Positions 10,005 to 20,400 of a stretch of DNA of 64,000 bases are shown here, one piece after another (the first letter of the stretch is position 1; every line of letters starts with the position of its first letter). This DNA is from Pictodentalium vernedei. Taxonomy: Eukaryota; Mollusca; Scaphopoda; Dentaliida; Dentaliidae. The stretch is from NCBI GenBank assembly GCA_031216915.1, contig CM062292.1, positions 1,174,457 through 1,238,456 on the forward strand, in the 5' to 3' direction. Under the pieces are notes generated by a model. It did no database searches. It had not been told where the DNA came from and saw only the letters and a program-made list of their open reading frames with translations. Position numbers and translations under genes: made by a program.

Positions 10005-10767
10005 AAAACGTCTTTGAAACATCCATGTGGAATTAAACCCTCATCATTTCTGGAGAAAAAGTCACACCATTAGCAGCCCGAAAAAAGTTTGATATTAAAC
10101 TCTAAACATTTGGAAATATCAAAATAGATGGCTATGTTACAACCTGCCCGTGTGCCGCTAACACTACCCCCCCCCCCCCCCCCCCAGCTTCACCTACTGT
10201 AAGATGGATAAATTGCCTCCCCATACATTTCAAACCTTACTCCTTAATCTGTTCCCAACTAACATAATCTGTCCGATGGACTGCTTCAAAAAGATCACCT
10301 GGGGATTCTACAGGGAACAATTCTAAATCTGGCACTTCAGTAGAATGACCCTGATTCGCTCTAATTTTCAATTTTCCCCCCTCTCCTTTGGTGGGAAAAA
10401 ACCTTTGTTTCATATCATTTTCAACTAGTTTTTGCATGTCGGCTATGGTGGTGAATCTTAATCTGTGATGTTTGAGAAGTTGGTCCAAATAAATAAATCA
10501 TTTTCTATCTGTCTTCCCACTATGCCTCAACACATACGATATGAACCTGGCTTCTGAGTTAGTCCCAGAGGCCCTCAATGATTCCTTTGTAGAGTGGCTC
10601 TTTCCGGAAAGCTCCGAACCAGACTCCGCATCCAATTTTCTTCTAATACTCTTTGAACCTAACTTTCCAGGTGGTATCATACCTGACAACTTACTGGTCG
10701 AAGATGAACCGCTAACCTCTGCCTCTGTAGTCTGCTCATCAATTAAAACGCCGCTGCTGTCAGACAT
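10000..10767 (-). pseudogene. Tpt1/KptA-like RNA 2'-phosphotransferase ORF, broken
   Basis: Tpt1/KptA enzymes remove the 2'-phosphate of spliced tRNA using NAD+. Starting at ATG 10767 there is a Ser-rich, probably disordered N-terminus of about 65 residues, then family blocks in order: ISYVLRHSG (Arg-His pair, 10522-10530), LVENDMKQRFF, IRANQGHST (Arg at 10360-10362), ELFPVESPGDLFEAVH, FIHLTVGEAG, VSGTRAGCNIAIYFDIS (Arg at 10148-10150), ANGVTFSPE and NDEGLIP. The four positions of the known R-H-R-R catalytic set are all present. It is inactivated by TGA at 10498-10500, TAA at 10237-10239 and at least two frameshifts near 10085 and 10045. A C19 run sits between the FIHL and VSGTR blocks. No introns interrupt the homology. 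It lies 29 nt after the pol stop, same strand, different frame. It could be an element-encoded gene or a processed host TRPT1 copy; I favour the former. Confidence 0.8.
10167..10185. repeat. C19 homopolymer inside the Tpt1-like ORF
   Basis: Nineteen C on the + strand, which is a Gly-coding G run on the coding strand, at the loop between the FIHLTVGEAG and VSGTR blocks. Homologues have only a short connecting loop there. Probably a slippage expansion; the length is not reliable. Confidence 0.8.
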
Positions 10768-10796
10768 TTTATATTGCAATAAACAAATATTTAGAG

Positions 10797-11002
10797 TTAA
10801 TTCATGTTACCATCGGTACAATCTGATCAAAAATACTCTTTTAATTTTTTGCCCTGTTGTGTCGTGATTTTAACACACGCCCCATGATACCATTCACAGC
10901 AATTATCGCATTGTATCATAAAATTCCCATCCGGATTATTGCAAAAACAGTAAAGGACACCCATTTGAGTAGAAATAGATGGCCTTTCCTCTGATCTTTT
11001 CT
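10797..11002 (-). pseudogene. PHD finger at the C-terminus of gypsy pol
   Basis: PHD fingers are Cys4-His-Cys3 zinc modules that commonly read histone H3 tails. Here the ligands are Cys codons at 10947-10949 and 10941-10943 (C-F-C), 10908-10910 and 10899-10901 (C-D-N-C), His at 10884-10886 and Cys at 10875-10877 (H-G-A-C), then a final pair at 10827-10829 and 10818-10820. The first of the last pair is TGA instead of a Cys codon, so a single nonsense change removes one ligand. The typical CDNC-x-EWYH signature is present. The frame follows the integrase C-terminal region after a one-base frame change at about 11003 and ends at TAA 10797-10799. In an active relative this domain could guide integration to particular chromatin; that is inference. 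Confidence 0.8.
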
Positions 11003-11649
11003 TCACAGAAATTTGGGCAGTTCACGATCCTTACAAAGTTTGATTCTGTTATGATGAAGAGTAACTTCAGTGGTAGGTAATCTAACGCGGAATAAACTTG
11101 AAGAGATGACTTTGATGATGATACCAGGGTCTTTCCAATTTGAGGATAATTTTCTATTTTTGCCATTGATGACAGCGGTATCTAACAAGTACACTACATC
11201 TCCCACTTTGTAAGGTTTGGTCAGAACTCGAGTATCGTAGTTCATTTTCATTCTGACCTGCGCTTGCCTCAAATTATCAAGAGCAACTTCATCGGCACAT
11301 TTGATTGCTTTTTCTAAATCTGTCACAAATTCCGATACACTTTGGTCATTGGTCTGCATACAATGGTCTGTCGGGTAAATTAAATCAATTGGTTTATTCA
11401 CTTACGTCCAAACTTAAGGCGGTTGGACGTAAATCCTGTCTGTTGACACACAAAATATGTAAGAGCCCCTACAACTTGAGGAATATATAAATCCCAATTA
11501 TGTTGTTGTTTATTTACAAAACATCGCACCGCCCCATCAACGTTCTGTTGTAACGTTCTGCCTGCCCATTCGCAGGAGGTCGATAGGGGTGGTCCTAGTT
11601 TTGTGTATCTCAGCCAATTCACAAATTGCTTTAAACAAGCCACTTTCAA
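11003..11649 (-). pseudogene. Integrase C-terminal region
   Basis: Two open segments in different frames (11649-11398 and 11401-11003) make up the part of integrase after the catalytic core. Recognisable gypsy-type blocks are QQTGFTSNRLKFGR, then YKVGDVVYLLD, RKLSSNWKDPG, LFRVRLP and LHHNRIKLCKDRELP. The module with the GD-x-VYL and W-x-x-PG motifs is the SH3-like C-terminal domain that binds DNA. The frame change at about 11400 is a small indel. Just after CKDRELPKFL the frame stops at 11003, and the sequence continues into the PHD finger one frame over. Confidence 0.85.
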
Positions 11650-12130
11650 AATTTAGCCCTTGATCTGTAAGTATTTCAAATGGAAAACCGAACTGGGAAA
11701 AAAAATTCATTACCAGCTGCACGCGCAGTATCTTCGGCCGTTTGAGATGGAAACTGGATGCATTCGACCCACTTTGAAAATTGGTCCACCACCATTAAAA
11801 CATACTCGTTTCCCCGTTCGGTCTTCGGTAAGGGCCCTAAGACAATCATGTGTATACGCTCCATTGGGGAACCTACTTGGACCGACTGCATAGGCGCACG
11901 CGAATGACCTCTGCGTTTCTTCGACGCATTGCACACTTCACATGAAGTAACCCACGTTTCTGCATCTATGGTCAAACAAAATCAATAAAAATATTCCCAT
12001 ACACGTTGTCTAGTGCGCGCCATACCCTGATGACCGGATATGGGAATGTCATGTTATAATGACAAAACTTTATTTTTTAAACATGATGGAATGACTAAAG
12101 CCCTAGACCCCGTTTTTCGCGTACGATATA
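11490..12130 (-). pseudogene. Integrase zinc-binding and catalytic core
   Basis: Integrase joins the DNA copy to the host genome. The HHCC zinc module is visible: His at 12051-12053, a GHQG motif near 12030, and CEVC at 11931-11942. In the core, the first catalytic Asp, expected before VLGPLP, is Ile here (11844-11846). The second Asp is present in ILTDQG (11663-11665). The Glu is present in ANGQAER (11556-11558) but one frame over. The second Asp to Glu spacing is about 35 residues across the frameshift, as expected for D,D(35)E. Stops in the zinc module and a frameshift after the second Asp break it. Confidence 0.88.
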
Positions 12131-12171
12131 GTAGTCCATTTTGAATAGTGAGTACATATTTGTTTATTCAG

Positions 12172-12470
12172 TCAATAATACTTTGACGCTGAGCTTACAA
12201 TTGCCAGTTCACTTCCAGATGGTTCCACTTTGTTGTTAAGCCAATTTAATGTTACAGTAAGATCAGGGCCTTTAGCTTGCATATCTCGCAGGTCGTCCAC
12301 TGAATTTGGAAGATGCCCTACGTGATTAAATTTAGGGATAGTTATATCTGCATAGGTGTGCCCTATATCACCTTCAACGCCAAATGTCCCCACTTTGTAG
12401 TCAATTTCGGTATCCAAACCACCTGCTAACTCTTCTGGACCCACTTCAAAGTTAAGGGGCCCACAGAGCC
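12172..12470 (-). pseudogene. Remnant between RT and integrase; RNase H core missing
   Basis: An open stretch of about 100 codons fills the place where RT thumb and RNase H should be. None of the usual RNase H signatures (DASxxG, RTDHxxL, NADALSR) is visible. The later part (NSVDDLRDMQAKGPDLTVTLNWL and the SELAIVSS segment) resembles the spacer that leads into the integrase zinc module in gypsy elements. I read this as a deletion removing RNase H and leaving the spacer. The upstream part of the stretch is not recognised. Confidence 0.55.
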
Positions 12471-13300
12471 ACAAATCACAAGAAAAGGTACCTCTTTTTG
12501 GATCAAAATGCATTTTGGGGCTTTTAACTTCAATATTTACGGAAACGCAGAAAGATATCACGCAAATTGGCTAAATGATCGTCCACTCCTTTGTCCATGA
12601 CCAGATAGTTATCGACAAAGGCGACAGCCGTTTTCAACACTAATCCTCGTAACACAAGGTTAATAGTCCTACAATATCTAGCTACAGCCCCAGTTAAACC
12701 CATACTCATGCGTCCAGATTCAAAAAGGCCACACTTTGTGACAATCGTCTTCTTTGCCTGGTCCTCTAGACAACTACGAAGCTGGTAGTAAGCCTGGTTA
12801 CAATCCAACTTCGAACACCATTCATTATCTGTGAGTGCGTCTAAACATTCCTATAGCCAGAGCAAGGGGGAGAAATCATTTGTTGTAACAGCATTCAGAC
12901 GTCTGTAATCAAGGCACCAACGTACAGAGTGGTCTCGTTTTCTGATAAGCAGAGGCACAAATGCCCATTCCGACGTTGATGGCTTGATTACAGCAGCCTA
13001 GGAGATTTTGTTCACGTTTGCCTCCTCCACCCCCGCAAAAGCGTCAGGAATGCGACGCATTCTTAGCTTAATTGGTCTTGCGTCACCCGTTGGTATATGA
13101 TGGTGAATAGCCGTAAAATTTTCAAGATCGTAATCATTTAACAGCAAAAACATCCTTAACTTCAATGAGTAATTTTTTAACCATTTATCTCTCAAGTTCA
13201 GCGAAATATGTCTCAGATCTCGAGTATAGGTCAGCAAAATGGTCAGGTAATTTCTGCTGTTCAGGATTACCAGGTTCTACTTTATTGATACAGTGATGGT
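12470..13300 (-). pseudogene. Gypsy-type reverse transcriptase
   Basis: This domain copies element RNA into DNA. Blocks in order on the minus strand are HHHIPTGDARPIKLRMRR (near 13090), VIKPSTSEWAFVPLLIRK, RWCLDYRRLNAVT, DCNQAYYQL (12805), TKCGLFESGRMSMGL and AFVDNYLVM. The active-site pair expected as Asp-Asp is Asp-Asn here (codons 12611-12613 and 12608-12610), so the second metal-binding Asp is lost. Two frame changes and stops separate the N-terminal blocks (13237-12998), the middle blocks (about 12997-12830) and the palm (12808-12530). The family assignment is firm; the copy is non-functional. Confidence 0.9.
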
Positions 13301-13426
13301 GCTCTGTATTTATGGGCTCACAAACGTCGGCTTCAGCTGCACTTCAAATCATGCGACCTTTACGTAAAGGTTATAAAATGTTCGGAAAGATTGAACATAC
13401 AGCAGATAAATTGTTTTTTCTTACCA

Positions 13427-13624
13427 TCATGCAAGGGTTGAAGGAACAAGGATGTCACCCATAATTGGCTCGACAAGAAAAGAACCTGCTGAAATATCAG
13501 TAGTACATGAAACAAATATACCAGAAGCCGGCGAAATAACACGCCGCTTTGCAACCCGGACTGCTGCTGATTCTAAAGTTTTGTCTGATGGCTCTGAACC
13601 CGTCTCAAATTTGAGGGGGTCCAA
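13427..13624 (-). pseudogene. Protease-RT linker of gypsy pol
   Basis: A 65-codon open segment with AAVRVAKRRVISPASG and GSFLVEPIMGDILVPSTLA. This beta-rich segment, with the pattern V-P/S-x-S-G then LVEP and a closing LV-x-S/R-T-L, is standard between protease and RT in many Ty3/gypsy elements. The next part (about 13420-13300) contains stops in all frames before the RT blocks begin. Confidence 0.7.
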
Positions 13625-13639
13625 AAAGCCTCCAATCGC

Positions 13640-14100
13640 TCACTATTAACAACATTATCAGATTTTGGAGATGGATCTGCAGAAGATCGACAATTTTCTG
13701 CTGTACAGTTATTGGGAAAGTTTTTATCAGGTGCAGAAAGAAGAACGACAAATTTGGCTCTCCACAGCTCACACTAATGCATTCTTGATTTATACACAGT
13801 CTAGCACCTGATAAATCCAGCAAGACCCCATGTTTCTTGAGGAAGTCGGAACCCAATAACATTTGATTCATTATAGGAGCAACAAAAACATATTCTTGAA
13901 ACATCTGTTTTCCTTAGCGCAAAATCCACAGGACCCACATAAAGCCCCGGCATACTTGAATCTTTTCTACTATTTATTAACTGGAGGTTTAATTTCCAAT
14001 TTATTGAACATTTCCTCGGATATTATGGGGACCTCGGCCGCGGAATCCACAAAAGCTTCGACCCCAGCACTATTCAAGACACAGTTATGAGGGCCTTGTG
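13640..14100 (-). pseudogene. Retropepsin-like aspartic protease
   Basis: The protease cuts the element polyprotein. The active-site block reads EAFVDSAAEVPIIS, with Asp at 14045-14047. The usual third residue Gly of D-S/T-G is Ala here (14039-14041), expected to damage the active-site loop. A stop follows about 23 residues later. The C-terminal half continues in another frame from 13904 with NQMLLGSDFLKKHGVLLD, the family's typical LLGxDFL block. After about 13780 the frame turns into unrecognised sequence down to 13605. Confidence 0.8.
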
Positions 14101-14451
14101 AATCTTGAAAATTTTCAACTGGTCATCTGAATCTTTTGCATTAACATTTGCTGAACTATCCGAGGAGCAATTTTTAATCTGCTCCAGGTAAAAGTACAGG
14201 AGTGTTATCATTTTTCACACTATTCAAAAGATTGTCCAAACTAGCAACCATTCCCCTCGGCTGGAGGAGATGGGTTACATCTGCGCCCATTTGCTGCCCC
14301 AAACACTGTTCCCCTTCAAATTGGAATGGTCCCAAAGTGTCTGGAAGATTTTCCAACGCCTCAACTGAACGCAACTGCAACTCACTGTTTTGCAAACAAT
14401 CAGGTTTATCTATGAGAGCAAAGTCAGGATCCAAACACTGTTCAACGCGTT
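14101..14451 (-). pseudogene. Pre-protease (gag-pol junction) segment of the gypsy element
   Basis: An open stretch on the minus strand ending at TGA-region stops near 14174; it runs without interruption out of three satellite monomers. The non-satellite part, acidic and Gln/Leu-rich, is not recognised as a domain. It contains the same short motif twice: GPFQLEGEQ at the satellite edge and GPFQFEGEQ about 140 bp further on. The stretch 14101-14173 contains stops in this frame. The rest of gag is missing and the satellite starts instead. Confidence 0.5.
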
Positions 14452-14481
14452 GTTCCCCTTCCAATTGGAATGGACCCATGA
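14296..14481. repeat. Short degenerate direct repeat at the satellite edge
   Basis: The word CCAAACACTGTT followed by TTCCCCTTC, A or C, AATTGGAATGG occurs twice, at about 14299-14331 and 14431-14473. The second copy has an extra 12 bases containing AACGCGTT. The second copy is fused to the first 91-bp satellite monomer, whose ATTGGAATGGGCCCAT core matches this word. Confidence 0.7.
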
Positions 14482-17400
14482 CACTCCGACACAGTCCCAG
14501 ATCCGTATTTGAAAAGTTCTTCCGTCCCGACTGAGGCGGACATAAAGTACTCTTATTGGAATGGGCCCATAACATCCCGACACAGTCCCAGATCCGTACC
14601 TGAATTCTTCTTCCGTCCCGACTGAGGTAACCTAAAGTACTCTTATTGCAATGCGCCCATAACATCCCGACACAGTCCCAGATCTGTACCTGAATACTGC
14701 TTCCACCCCGACTGAGGCGGACATAAAGTATTCTTATTGGAATGGGCCCATAACACTCCGACACAGTCCCAGATCCGTACCTGAATACTTCTTCCGCCCC
14801 AACGGAGGTAGACCTAAAGTACTCTTATTGAAATGGGTCCATAACATCCCGACATAGACCCAGATCTGTACCTGAATACTGCTTCCACCCCAACTGAGGC
14901 GGACATAAAGTATTCTTATTGGAATGGGCCCATAACACCACGACACACTCCCAGATCCGTACCTGAATAGTTCTTCCGTCCCGACTGAGGCGGACATAAA
15001 GTACTCTTACTGGAATGGGCCCATAACATCCAGACACAGTCCCAGATCCGTACCTGAATACTTCATCCGCCCCGACTGAGGGAACCTAAAGTACTGTTAT
15101 TGCAATGGGCCCATAACATCCCGACACAGTCCCAGATCTGTACCTGAATACTGCTTCCACCCCAACTGAGGCGGACATAAAGAATTCTAATTGAAATGGG
15201 CCCATAACACCCCGACACAGTCTCAGATCCGAACCTGAATACTTCTTCAATCCCAACTGAGGCGGACATAAAGTACTCTTATTGGAAAGGGCTCATAACA
15301 TCCCGACACAGTCCCAGATCCTTACCTGAATACGTCTTCCACCACGACTGAGGTAGACCTAAAGTACTCTTATTGGAATGGGCTCATAACATCCCGACAC
15401 AGTCCCAGATCCGTACCTGATTACTTCATCCACCCCAAATGAGGTGGTCCTAAAGTACTCGTATTGGAATGGGCCCATAACACCCCGACACAGTACCAAA
15501 TCCGTACCTAAATACTTCTTTCACCCCGACGGAGGTAGACCTAATGTACTCTTATTGGAATGGGCCCATAACACTCCGACACAGTCCCAAATCCGTACCT
15601 GAATACTTCTTCCATCCCGACTGAAGCGGAAATAAAGTACTGTTATTAGAATGGGCCCATAACACCCCGACACAGTCCCTGATCCGTACCTGAATACTTC
15701 TACCACCCCGACTGAGGTAGACCTAAAGTACTCTTATTGGAATGGGCTCATAACATCCCGACACAGTCCCAGATCTGTACTTGATTACTTCTTCAACCCC
15801 AACTGAGGCGGACATAAAGTACTCTTATTGCAATGGGCCCATCACATTCCGACACAGTCCCAGATCCGTACCTGAATACTTCTTCCACCCCAACTGAGGC
15901 GGACATAATGTACTCTTATTGGAATGGGCCCATAACACCCCGACACAGTCCCAGATCCGTACCTGAATACTTTTTCCTCCCCAACTGAGGCGGACATAAA
16001 GTACTCTTATTGGAATGGGCCCATAACAGCCCGACACAGTCCCAGATCCGTACTTGAATACTTCTTCCGTCCCGCCTGAGGTGGACCTAAAGTACTGTTA
16101 TTGGAATGGACCCATAACACTCCGACACAGTCCCTGATCCATACCTGAATACTTCTTCCGTTGCGACTGAGGCAGACCTAAAAAACTCTTATTGGAATGT
16201 GCCCGTAACATCCCGACACAGTCCCAGATCCGTACATGAATACTTCTTCCACCCCAACCGAGGTAGACCTAAAGTACACTTATTGGAAGGGGCCCATAAC
16301 ACCCCGACACAGTCCCAGATCCGTACCTGTATACTTCTTCCGCCCATTCTGGGGTAGACATAAAGTACTCTTATTGGAATCGGCCCATAACACCCCGACA
16401 CAGTCCCAGATACGTACCTGAAATCTTCTCCCGTCCCGACCTGACGACATAAAGTACTCTTATTGGAATGGGCCCATAACACCCCGACCCAGTACCAGAT
16501 CCGTACCCGAATACTTCTTCCGTCCCGCCTGAGGAGGACCTGAAGTACTGTTACTGGAATGGGCCCATAACATCCCGACACAGTCCCAGATCCGTACCTC
16601 AATACTTTTTCCGCCCCAACTGAGGTAGACATAAAGTACTCTTATTGGAATGGGCCCATAACACCCCCACACAGTCCCAGATCCGTACCTGAATACTTCT
16701 TCCACCCCAACTGAGGTAGACTTGAAGGAGTCTTGTTGGAAAGGACTCATAACACTCGACACAGTCCCATATCCGTACCTAATTACTTCTTCCGTCCCGA
16801 CTGGACGGACATCAAGTACTCTTATTAGAATGGGCCCATAACATCCCGACACAGTCCCAGATCTCTACCTGAATACTTCTTCCGCCCGGACTGATGTAGA
16901 CCTAAAGTATTCTTATTGGAATGGGCCCATAACATCCCGACACAGTCCCAGATCCGTACCTGAATACTTCTTCCCTCCCGACTGAGGTAACCTAAAGTAC
17001 TCTTATCGCAATGGGCCCATAACATCCCGACACAGTCCCAGAACCGTACCTGAATACTTCTGCCGTCCCGACTAGACGGACATAAAGTACTCTTATTGGA
17101 ATGGGCCCATAACATCCCGACACAGTCCCAGATCCGTACATCAATACTTCTTCCGCCCCAACTGAGGTAGACATAAAGTACTCTTATTGGAATGGGCCCA
17201 TAACACCCCGACACAGTCCCAGATCCGTACCTGAATACTTCTTCCACCCCAACTGAGGTAGACTTAAAGTACCCTTATTGGAATGGACCCATAACACTCC
17301 GGCACGGTCCCATATCCGTACCTAAATACTTCTTCCGTCCCGACTGGACGGACATAAAGTACTCTTATTGGAATGGGCCCATAACATCCCGACACAGTCC

Positions 17401-20400
17401 CAGATCTGTACCTGAATACTTCTTCCGCCCGGACTGATGTAGACCTAAAGTATTCTTATTGGAATGGGCCCATAACATCCCGACACAGTCCCAGATCCAT
17501 ACCTGAATACTTCTCCCATCCCAACTGAGGGAGACCTAAAGTACGCTTATTGGAAGGGGCCCATAACACCCGGACACAGTCCCAGATCCGTACCTGAATA
17601 CTTCTTCCATCCCTACTGGACGGACATAAAGTACTCTTATTGGAAGGGGCCCATAACACCCCGACACAGCCCCAGATCCGTACCTGAATACTTCTTCCAT
17701 CCCTCCTGGACGGACACAAAGTACTCTTATTGGAAGGGGCCCATAACACCCCGACACACTCCCAGATCCGTACCTGAATACTTCTTCCGCCCCAACTGAG
17801 GTAGACATAAAGTACTCTTATTGGAATGGGCCCATAACATCCCGACACAGTCCCAGATCTGTACCTGAATACTCCTTCCGTCCGGACTGAGGCGGACATA
17901 AAGTACTGTTATTGGAATGGGCCCATAACACTCCGACACAGTCTCAGATCCGTACCTGAATACTTCTTCAATCCCAACTGAGGCGGACAAAAAGTACTCT
18001 TATTGGAAAGGGCCCATAACATCCCGACACAGTCCCAGATCCGAACCTGAATACTTCTTCCACCACGACTGAGGTAGACCTAAAGTACTCTTTTTGGAAT
18101 GGGCACATAACATCCCGACACAGTCCCAGATCCGTACCTGAATACTTCGTCCACCCCAAATGTGGTCGTCCTAAAGTACTGTTATTGGAATGGGCCCATA
18201 ACATCCCGACGCAGTCTCAGATCCGTACCTGAATACTTCTTCCACCCCGACTGAGGTAGGCCTAAAGTACTCTTATTGGAATGGGCCCATAACACCCCGA
18301 CACAGTCCCAGATCCGTTCCTGAATACTTCTTCCACCCCGACTGAGGCGGAGATAAAGTATTCTTATTGGAATGGGCCCATAACACTCCGACACAGTCCC
18401 AGATCCGTACCTCAATACTTCTTCCGCCCCAACGGAGGTAGACCTAAAGTACTCTTATTGAAATGGGTCCATAACATCCCGACATAGACCCAGATCTGTA
18501 CCTGAATACTGCTTCTACCCCAACTGAGGCGGACATAAAGTATTCTAATTGAAATGGGCCCATAACACCCCGACACAGTCTCAGATCCGTACCTGAATAC
18601 TTCTTCAATCCCAACTGAGGCGGACATAAAGTACTCTTATTGGAAAGGCCCCATAACATCCCGACACAGTCCCAGATCCGTACTTGAATACGTCTTCCAC
18701 CTCGACTGAGGTAGACCTAAAGTACTCTTATAGGAATGGGCTCATAACATCCCGACACAGTCCCAGATCCGTACCTCATTACTTCATCCACCCCAAATGA
18801 GGTGGTCCTTCAGACTGAAGCGGAAATAAAGTACTGTTATTAGAATGGGCCCATAACACCTCGACACAGTCCCTGATCCGTACCTGAATACTTCTACCAC
18901 CCCGACTGAGGTAGACCTAAAGTAATCTTATTGGAATGGGCTCATAACATCCCGACACAGTCCTAGATCTGTAATTGATTACTTCTTCCACCCCAACTGA
19001 GGCGGACATAAAGTACTCTTATTGCAATGGGCCCATAACATTCCGACACAGTCCCAGATCCGTACCTGAATACTTCTTCCACCCCAACTGAGGCGGACAT
19101 AATGTACTCTTATTGGAATGGGCCCATAACACCCCGACACAGTCCCAGATCCGTACCTGAATACTTTTTCCTCCCCAACTGAGGCGGACATAAAGTACTC
19201 TTTTTGGAATGGGCCCATAACACCCCGACACAGTCCCAGATCCGTACTTGAATACTTCTTCCGTCCCGCCTGAGGCGGACCTAAAGTACTGTTATTGGAA
19301 TGGACCCATAACACTCCGACACAGTCCCTGATCCATAACTGAATACCTCTTCCGTTGCGATTGAGGCAGACCTAAAAAACTCTTATTGGAATGTGCCCGT
19401 AACTTCCCGACACAGTCCCAGATCCGTACATGAATACTTCTTCCACCCCAACCGAGGTAGACCTAAAGTACATTTATTGGAAGGGGTCCATAACACCCCG
19501 ACACAGTCCCAGATCCGTTCCTGTATACTTCTTCCGCCCATTTTGGGGTAGACATAAAGTACTCTTATTGGAATCGGCCCATAACACCCCGACACAGTCC
19601 CAGATACGTACCTGAAATCTTCTCCCGTCCCGACTTGACGACATAAAGTACTCTTATTGGAATGGGCCCATAACACCCCGACCCAGTACCAGATCCGTAC
19701 CCGAATACTTCTTCCGTCCCGCCTGAGGAGGACCTGAAATACTGTTACTGGAATGGGCCCATAACATCCCGACACAGTCCCAGATCCGTACCTCAATACT
19801 TTTACCGCCCCAACTGAGGTAGACATAAAGTACTCTTATTGGAATGGGCCCATAACACCCCACACAGTCCCAGATCCGTACCTGAATACTTCTCCCACCC
19901 CAACTGAGGTAGACTTAAAGGACTCTTATTGGAAAGGACCCATAACACTCGACACAGTCCCATATCCGTACCTAAATACTTCTTCCGTCCCGACTAGACG
20001 GACATCAAGTACTCTTATTGGAATGGGCCCATAACATCCCGACACAGTCCCAGATCTCTACCTGAATACTTCTTCCGCCCGGACTGATGTAGACCTAAAG
20101 TATTCTTATTGGAATGGGCCCATAACATCCCGACACAGTCCCAGATCCGTACCTGAATACTTCTTCCCTCTCGACTGAGGTAACCTAAAGTACTCTTATC
20201 GCAATGGGCCCATAACATCCCGACACAGTCCCAGATCCGTACCTGAATACTTCTTCCATCCCAACTGAGGGAGACCTAAAGTACGCTTATTGGAAGGGGC
20301 CCATAACACCCGGACACAGTCCCAGATCCGTACCTGAATACTTCTTCCATCCCTACTGGACGGACATAAAGTACTCTTATTGGAAGGGGCCCATAACACC

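Larger units (their letters stand above)
9780..14451 (-). mobile_element. Ty3/gypsy-type LTR retrotransposon remnant with PHD finger and Tpt1-like ORF
   Basis: On the minus strand, read from high to low coordinates: pre-protease segment (14451-14174), aspartic protease (about 14100-13640), protease-RT linker (13624-13427), RT (about 13300-12470), a short RNase H-integrase remnant (12440-12172), integrase (12130-11003), PHD finger (about 11002-10797), then a Tpt1/KptA-like ORF (10767-10000) with a Cys/His tail. The order PR-RT-IN identifies a Ty3/gypsy-type element. Every domain is interrupted by stops or frameshifts, and the RNase H core is absent. I see no LTRs: one side runs directly into the 46-bp minisatellite and the other into the 91-bp satellite. 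The copy is therefore a dead internal fragment. Confidence 0.88.

Noticed and set aside
10000..10767. Functional host TRPT1 gene
   Set aside because: Two in-frame stops and at least two frameshifts break the domain, and it lacks introns. A processed host pseudogene remains possible but is less favoured given its position next to pol.
9768..14451. Flanking LTRs of the gypsy element
   Set aside because: Both sides run directly into tandem repeats and I could find no direct repeat of LTR length.
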